In this document: piece after piece, positions 59,501 to 64,000 of the stretch
How the letters are laid out: every line of letters begins with the position of its first letter
Numbering within the stretch: position 1 is the stretch's first letter
Origin: Butyrivibrio sp. VCB2006
GTDB lineage: Bacteria > Bacillota > Clostridia > Lachnospirales > Lachnospiraceae
DNA length: 64,000 bases
Direction: 5' to 3'
Assembly (NCBI RefSeq): GCF_000420945.1
Contig: NZ_ATVX01000012.1
Coordinates: 1-64,000 of the forward strand
The notes under the pieces: model-generated
Told to the model about the DNA's origin: nothing
Databases searched by the model: none
Seen by the model: only the letters and a program-made list of their open reading frames with translations
Program-made: the position numbers and the translations under genes

Positions 59501-59945
59501 ATATACATATTTGAATTTAAGAGAAAAACCTGAAATGAAAGACATGGCAGCCAATTGGTTCCACGAAAAGTGGGGAGTGCCAACAGAGGCGTACCTTGAG
59601 TGCATGGAGGATTACCTTGGCGGTAATACAGAATACGGCTGGTACCTTTGCCTTGATGGTGACAAGATCGTGGGCGGTCTTGGCGTTATTGAAAATGATT
59701 TCCATGACAGAAAAGACCTTGCGCCCAACGTTTGCGCAGTTTATACAGAAGAGAACTTTCGTTGTCAGGGCATTTGCGGAAATCTTCTTAACATGGCAGT
59801 TGATGATATGAAATCAAAAGGCATTACACCAATTTACCTTGTTACAGACCATACCGGATTCTATGAGAGATATGGCTGGGAGTTCTTCTGCATGGCACAG
59901 GGCGACGGAGAACCTGAGCCTACAAGATTGTACATACATAGATAA
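59493..59945 (+). CDS. GNAT-family acetyltransferase
   Basis: The 150-residue protein overlaps the previous gene by 8 bp. Typical GNAT features are GWYLCLDGDKIVGGLGVIEND, NVCAVYTEENFRCQGICGNLLNMAVDDMKSKG (acetyl-CoA loop) and TDHTGFYERYGWEF. It differs strongly from the preceding GNAT, so it is not a recent tandem copy. Substrate unknown; it is in the same transcript as the ABC-F gene. Confidence 0.83.
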   Translation: MSEYTYLNLREKPEMKDMAANWFHEKWGVPTEAYLECMEDYLGGNTEYGWYLCLDGDKIVGGLGVIENDFHDRKDLAPNVCAVYTEENFRCQGICGNLLNMAVDDMKSKGITPIYLVTDHTGFYERYGWEFFCMAQGDGEPEPTRLYIHR

Positions 59946-60028
59946 TTGCGAAATCCAATAGACCAAATTGCACGTAGATGCTTATAATGCGTCTGCTATG
60001 TATAAATGACAGAGAATGGAGGGATTGG

Positions 60029-60793
60029 ATGAATTATTTCGTTGAAGGATTACAGGGAAGCGGTAAGAGTACCCTTGTAAGAAGACTGTCCGAAAAATAT
60101 TCTGATCTTAAGGCTATCTGCGAAGGTGATTACTCTCCTGTAGAGCTTGCCTGGTGCGCCTATGTGGATAATAAGACCTATGAAGAGATTCTCCATAAGT
60201 ACAGCGCTATAAAGGATGAAATCAGGGAAAAGACCTATGAAGAAGGAGATAAAAGGATAATCTGTTACACCAAGATCATCACTGACATTCCGGGATTTCA
60301 CAAAGATCTTGAGCAGCATGAGATATACAATGGGCGTATTGATTATGATAGCTTCAAAGATATTGTTTTGGGGCGCCTAAAGAGATGGCATAGTGATAAC
60401 AACATTTTTGAGTGTTCTCTTTTCCAGAACATCGTGGAGGATATGATTCTTTTTAGGAACATGAGTGATCGGGAAATCCTGGATTTCTACAAAGAGATTA
60501 GCCTGGTCCTTGCTGATAAAGATTACAAGATTATGTATCTTAAGGCCGATGATATAGCTTCAAACATCGATGTTATCAGGAAGGAAAGATCTGACGACAA
60601 CGGAAAAGAAATGTGGTTTCCCCTTATGCTGGGCTACTTTGATAATTCTCCCTATGCTGTAGAAAACAAAGTATCCGGGACAGAGGCTTTACTTGGTCAC
60701 TTTGCCCACAGGCAGCAGCTGGAGTTGAGAATCCTGGAGGAAGTGTTTGAAGGTAGGTACACCATACTAGAGTCAAAAAAATATGAAATATAG
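60029..60793 (+). CDS. P-loop kinase-like NTPase
   Basis: ATG 60029 is 5 bp after GGAGGG; 17 in-frame codons upstream lack a site. The 254-residue protein starts MNYFVEGLQGSGKST with a Walker A (residues 7-15) at the very N-terminus, as in nucleoside or thymidylate kinases and antibiotic phosphotransferases of the chloramphenicol-kinase type. ECSLFQNIVEDMILF could be the substrate-binding acidic segment. Later parts (YLKADDIASNIDVIRKERSDD) resemble the LID region. It probably phosphorylates a small molecule; the substrate is unknown. Confidence 0.7.
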   Translation: MNYFVEGLQGSGKSTLVRRLSEKYSDLKAICEGDYSPVELAWCAYVDNKTYEEILHKYSAIKDEIREKTYEEGDKRIICYTKIITDIPGFHKDLEQHEIYNGRIDYDSFKDIVLGRLKRWHSDNNIFECSLFQNIVEDMILFRNMSDREILDFYKEISLVLADKDYKIMYLKADDIASNIDVIRKERSDDNGKEMWFPLMLGYFDNSPYAVENKVSGTEALLGHFAHRQQLELRILEEVFEGRYTILESKKYEI

Positions 60794-60795
60794 TG

Positions 60796-60824
60796 TTGAC
60801 ACGAAGTTGTCAGACAGATATACT
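60796..60824 (+). promoter_or_regulatory. Strong promoter of a small orphan transcript
   Basis: TTGACA (60796-60801) and TATACT (60819-60824) are 17 bp apart. The start would be near 60831, and a terminator ends at about 61037, so the transcript is about 200 nt. Confidence 0.8.
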
Positions 60825-60858
60825 AACAACTAAATATTTTCAGAAAGTGATTCAAATT

Positions 60859-60960
60859 ATGAAAAATTTTAGACTCGTCAATTCCATTACTAAGAATATG
60901 ATGCCCGTGGATTATAAACAGGGGTCTATTAGTGATAGCATTGATGAGGATAGAGAATAG
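60859..60960 (+). CDS. 33-residue small protein or part of a small RNA
   Basis: This ORF (MKNFRLVNSITKNMMPVDYK..., ending SIDEDRE) lies between its own strong promoter and terminator and is the only ORF in that unit. The ribosome site is poor (AGAAAGTGA). It has no cysteine and no hydrophobic span. It may be a small protein, or the unit may act as a regulatory RNA of about 200 nt. No homologue recognised. Confidence 0.45.
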   Translation: MKNFRLVNSITKNMMPVDYKQGSISDSIDEDRE

Positions 60961-61001
60961 GTGCAGAGTATACGCATATATTCATATTGTTTTGAGATTT
61001 G

Positions 61002-61037
61002 GCCTCATCAGACTTATATAGTTTGATGAGGCTTTAT
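61002..61037 (+). terminator. Terminator of the small transcript
   Basis: GCCTCATCA with TGATGAGGC, extended by GACT/AGTT, forms a 13-bp stem with loop TATAT, followed by TTTATT. The arms are nearly identical to those of the terminator at 49364-49400. Confidence 0.8.
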
Positions 61038-61069
61038 TCATTCCATCTTAAAGTTATAGGAGGGGACAT

Positions 61070-61864
61070 ATGGCAGAACAATCAAGACAGGAAATAGTCA
61101 GCGGTTTTTACAACCAGTATGAAGAGGAGGGGCGCCTTGACAGGTCAGTTCATGGAAGACTTGAGTTTGCTACAACCATGAACTACATCCACAGATATGT
61201 CGGCAAGAATTCCAAGATTTTGGAAGTAGGCGCGGGCACCGGCAGATATTCGATAGCTCTGGCAAAAGAGAGCATGGATGTTACAGCAGTTGAGCTGGTT
61301 GATAAGAATCTTGAAATCTTAAAAGCGAACGGGGCAGGTCTTGATAATCTGAAAGCTTATCAGGGGGATGCCACAAGGCTTGATCAGTTTGCCGATGGCT
61401 CTTTTGACGTAACCCTTGTTCTTGGGCCTTTATATCACCTGTACGAGAAGGACGATATTAACAAGGCTATCGACGAGGCTATTCGAGTCACGAAAAAAGG
61501 CGGAGTTGTCATGTATGCCTTTATCTCAGTATTTGCCATTATGTACGCGGAGTACTTCTACGGCAACTGGGCAGCAGGGCAGGAGGAGAACTTCACCAAG
61601 GACTATAAGGTCAGACATTTCAAGGAGCAGCTTTTTACCGGATATGATGTGACGGAGTTTGAACAGCTTTTTGAGGGAAAAGATATAACCTGGATCACCA
61701 CAACAGGTGTGGATGGCCTGCTTCAGCCAATCGAAGAAAGACCGGATTTTAAAATGTCAGATGAAGACTTTAAGGCAATGGCCGACTGGTATCTGGCTTT
61801 TTCGGAAAAGAGGGAGCTGCTTGGGCACACAAATCATCTCCTATATATCTGCAGAAAAAATTGA
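61070..61864 (+). CDS. Class I SAM-dependent methyltransferase
   Basis: The 264-residue protein has motif I SKILEVGAGTGRYSIALAK, an acidic motif II VTAVELVDKNLEIL, and DVTLVLGPLYHLYEKDDI as motif IV. A C-terminal region (KEQLFTGYDVTEFEQLF...) is typical of the DUF-like clostridial methyltransferases that act on small molecules. AGGAGGGG precedes the ATG. It starts a run of accessory genes with two GNATs. Substrate unknown. Confidence 0.85.
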   Translation: MAEQSRQEIVSGFYNQYEEEGRLDRSVHGRLEFATTMNYIHRYVGKNSKILEVGAGTGRYSIALAKESMDVTAVELVDKNLEILKANGAGLDNLKAYQGDATRLDQFADGSFDVTLVLGPLYHLYEKDDINKAIDEAIRVTKKGGVVMYAFISVFAIMYAEYFYGNWAAGQEENFTKDYKVRHFKEQLFTGYDVTEFEQLFEGKDITWITTTGVDGLLQPIEERPDFKMSDEDFKAMADWYLAFSEKRELLGHTNHLLYICRKN

Positions 61865-61918
61865 GATAAATAATGGGGATAATAATTTATATCAATATAA
61901 AAAAAGAGGAGAAATGTT

Positions 61919-62443
61919 ATGAGTTTGAGACTAATTAAGCTTACAAAAGAGTATGAGCATCAGCTTGGGGAGATGATCGATGAGTGGAAGGAAGATCAGG
62001 AAAAGAACCACACCAACCACTCACCATATGCTATTTTCAAGAATGATTATCAGGACTTTGATTACTATCTTGAGAACCTGGAACTTGCGCAGGCACGAGA
62101 TGGACTAGTCCCGGACTCAACCTTTTTCCTTTTGGATGATGAGAGAAACAGACTCCTTGGAGCCGTGAACATTCGTCACTACCTAAACGAAAAGCTTTTG
62201 AAGGATGGCGGTCATATCGGGGATGGAATCAGACCTTCCGAAAGGCGCAAGGGCTACGCTACCAAGATGATCGGACTTGCCCTAGATGAGTGTAAGAAAC
62301 TTGGTATCGACAAAGTACTTATCTGTTGTGACAAAGACAACATCGGCTCAGCCAAGTCTATACAGAATAACGGCGGAGTACTAGAAAATGAATTTGTAGA
62401 TGAAGATGGAGAAGTAGTTCAGCGCTACTGGATAGAATTATAA
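61919..62443 (+). CDS. GNAT-family acetyltransferase
   Basis: The 174-residue protein has a lead segment LRLIKLTKEYEHQLGEMIDEW, LLGAVNIRHYLNEKLLKDGGHIGDGIRPSERRKGYATKMIGLALDECKKLG (acetyl-CoA loop) and IGSAKSIQNNGGVLENE. This pattern is that of the clostridial GNATs annotated as YitI/Acetyltransf_3-like. AGGAG precedes the ATG. Substrate unknown. Confidence 0.87.
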   Translation: MSLRLIKLTKEYEHQLGEMIDEWKEDQEKNHTNHSPYAIFKNDYQDFDYYLENLELAQARDGLVPDSTFFLLDDERNRLLGAVNIRHYLNEKLLKDGGHIGDGIRPSERRKGYATKMIGLALDECKKLGIDKVLICCDKDNIGSAKSIQNNGGVLENEFVDEDGEVVQRYWIEL

Positions 62444-62460
62444 ATGAGGAGGATATCAAT

Positions 62461-63009
62461 ATGAAATTCGAAGAAAAGAAAATACAGCTTAAAGACGGTA
62501 GAACCTGCACCCTTAAGCCCAATACATCAGAGTATGCCCAGGATATGATTGATTATCTCAAGAAAACAAGCGCAGAGACTCCATTTCTTTTACGAAACCC
62601 TGACGAAGTTCAGTATACGCTTGATGGTGAAAAAGAGATTCTGGACAGGCTTTATAATGATCCAAACTCTGTAATGATGATAGCCATAGTCGGTGGCAAG
62701 GTTGCAGGGAATAGCAGCATAAATGGCATGGGTGATAAGAGAAAAATAAAGCATCGCTGCAGCATGGCTATTGCCCTATATGAGGAGTATTGGGGACTTG
62801 GAATTGGAAGTGCAATGATAGAGTATCTGACAAGCCTTGCCAAAGAGATAGGCTATAGTCAGATGGAGCTTGAAGTTGTTGCGAATAACGAAAGAGCTCA
62901 GGCCTTGTATAAAAAGTGCGGCTTTGTAGAGTATGGTCGCAGACCCAATGCTCTTAAATTCGATGATGGAAGCTACAATGATGAGATCCTGATGTATAAG
63001 GCATTGTGA
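62461..63009 (+). CDS. GNAT-family acetyltransferase
   Basis: The 182-residue protein has the RimI-type core: KRKIKHRCSMAIALYEEYWGLGIGSAMIEYLTSLAKEIGYSQMELEVVANNERAQALYKKCGFVEYGRRP. The GLGIGS acetyl-CoA loop and the A.ALYKKCGF motif are intact. GAGGAGG lies 7 bp before the ATG. A relic of a related gene is at 9032-9220. Substrate unknown. Confidence 0.9.
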   Translation: MKFEEKKIQLKDGRTCTLKPNTSEYAQDMIDYLKKTSAETPFLLRNPDEVQYTLDGEKEILDRLYNDPNSVMMIAIVGGKVAGNSSINGMGDKRKIKHRCSMAIALYEEYWGLGIGSAMIEYLTSLAKEIGYSQMELEVVANNERAQALYKKCGFVEYGRRPNALKFDDGSYNDEILMYKAL

Positions 63010-63093
63010 GATATTGAATTCATATCCGGGTATAAAATAAGCCACAAAAGAGTATAATGTTAAGAGAAATTACTTGGATTCAAGGAGAAAAGA

Positions 63094-63363
63094 ATGCAAA
63101 GCGAAGTAAGTACTAAGATAATGAGATTGCTAGTATGCCGCATAGTACTGTGGATCATTGCGGCTGTATCAACAGGATACTGGATTTATTTTTCCATAAA
63201 GCTTCACAGAGATGGAATATTTGATCCGGCGGAGTATTCAACTGCATTAAGACCGGTGTTGTATACCTGCCTTGTAATCGCAGTTATAGCTATTTGCATA
63301 AGCTTTGTACTTCACCATTTGAGTAAGAAACTGAAGGCTAAGGAAAAAGAGACAACGGTTTAA
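63094..63363 (+). CDS. Two-span small membrane protein
   Basis: The 89-residue protein has two hydrophobic helices, about residues 10-32 (LLVCRIVLWIIAAVSTGYWIYF) and 52-74 (VLYTCLVIAVIAICISFVL), separated by a short loop with charged residues, and a lysine-rich tail. AAGGAG is just before the ATG. No domain is recognised. It lies between the GNAT and the radical SAM gene. Confidence 0.6.
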   Translation: MQSEVSTKIMRLLVCRIVLWIIAAVSTGYWIYFSIKLHRDGIFDPAEYSTALRPVLYTCLVIAVIAICISFVLHHLSKKLKAKEKETTV

Positions 63364-63384
63364 TTACCAAATAATAGCGGAAAG

Positions 63385-63415
63385 TAGCAGTACAGGCCAT
63401 AAATCTGTACTGCTA
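63385..63415 (+). terminator. Hairpin after the small membrane protein gene
   Basis: TAGCAGTACAG pairs perfectly with CTGTACTGCTA with a 9-nt loop. The Ts that follow are few (AAAATTTG), so termination may be weak. Confidence 0.55.
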
Positions 63416-63533
63416 AAAATTTGAATATACGAATTGCAAACAATACAATTGCAATAAATTTAAAATATGATATAATCCACTTATCTTATTCGATATAATG
63501 AATAGTAAGGAAGGATTATTTCAATGGATAAAG

Positions 63534-64000
63534 AATTCAACATTCAGGAATACATGACTCATGGCGTGGAGAGAGTTGTTTCAGATGCTATAAAGGCTAC
63601 TCTCAAGAACCCAAGAGAAAGTGCATATATGGCTAAGTTTGCCCTGGCTACTAAGGCTGCTTCCAAGAAAAGAGCCAAATTAGAGGCAGAAGGGGAACAC
63701 ATTCCGCCATTTCTGATCGCCAGCATCACAAGCAGTTGTAATCTCCACTGCGCGGGGTGCTATTCAAGATGCAATAACGCCACAGAGGATACAGAGCCTG
63801 TAAGTCAGCTTACTGATGAAGAGTGGCTCAAGATCTTTGACGAAGCATCAGACCTGGGAGTTAGCTTTATCCTTCTTGCAGGTGGTGAGCCACTTCTTAG
63901 AAAGGGTGTCATCGAGGCAGCAGGTAAAAAGCAGGACATTCTTTTCCCAATATTTACAAATGGAACATATATGGCGGAGAAGTACTTCGACCTTTTTGAT
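63534..64000 (+). CDS. Radical SAM protein, 5' part only
   Basis: The gene runs off the window end; 155 codons are present. After a helical lead (residues 1-60) comes the radical SAM signature CNLHCAGC (Cys72, Cys76, Cys79, with Cys83 close by) and the GGEPLLRKG motif that positions S-adenosylmethionine. The cluster reductively cleaves SAM to start radical chemistry. The lead segment and the GE-motif spacing resemble SPASM-type or heme-biosynthesis-like family members; the C-terminus needed to decide is missing. AAGGAAGG lies before the ATG. Confidence 0.88.

Overview
The window (about 40% G+C by eye, AT-rich promoters, strong AGGAGG ribosome sites) looks like a chromosome segment of a low-GC, anaerobic, glycan-degrading clostridium. 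Lachnospiraceae, close to Butyrivibrio or Pseudobutyrivibrio, is my best guess. The reasons are intracellular glycosidase operons of GH2, GH31, GH32, GH78 and GH95, sugar ABC loci without their own ATPase, LacI control, L-lactate dehydrogenase, a T-box thrS, and many LysR, flavodoxin and GNAT accessory genes. The assignment rests on gene content only. Most genes are on the + strand; the regulators LysR (two), Crp/Fnr and LacI (two) are on the - strand. I saw no tRNA, rRNA, CRISPR array or intact transposase.

Layout. 1-9.3 kb is accessory DNA: an XRE/ImmA-like pair, an orphan EndoU nuclease with a probable immunity gene, a DUF4417 gene, a serine hydrolase, a MATE pump, a DinB-DUF3795 fusion, a GNAT and an AraC-GGDEF fusion. 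Two near-full copies and one 3' partial copy of an unassigned repeated RNA-like element, each followed by a terminator, punctuate this part. 9.3-14.4 kb and 24.7-28.3 kb hold small redox and stress genes (MarR, LysR, flavodoxins, FMN reductase, alpha/beta hydrolase, PNPOx-like, Crp/Fnr) mixed with many gene relics. 14.7-24.4 kb holds an alpha-L-rhamnosidase and a tightly overlapping GH2-GH95-GH31 operon whose activities match stepwise debranching of fucosylated xyloglucan oligosaccharides.

28.4-37.0 kb has ldh and then a sucrose/fructan locus (LacI, two permeases, binding lipoprotein, GH32, fructokinase). 37.2-49.3 kb is mixed housekeeping: flavin reductase, ZIP transporter, MGMT-like protein, a membrane protein/LuxR-HTH pair, T-box plus thrS, putP, a methyltransferase, a tandem Nudix protein, TauE, TetR and a FucO-like alcohol dehydrogenase. 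49.4-56.8 kb is a maltodextrin/starch locus (LacI, SusE/F-like lipoprotein, GH13, MalE/F/G-like). 57.0-64.0 kb carries an ABC-F ATPase behind a terminator-containing leader, four GNATs, a P-loop kinase-like protein, a methyltransferase, a small orphan transcription unit and the start of a radical SAM gene.

How it fits together: each sugar locus pairs a repressor and palindromic operators with an importer and cytoplasmic hydrolases. The products would enter glycolysis, with lactate (ldh) as one outlet and, if the FucO call is right, 1,2-propanediol formation from deoxysugars released by the rhamnosidase and fucosidase. The density of truncated genes between intact operons suggests repeated insertion and deletion.
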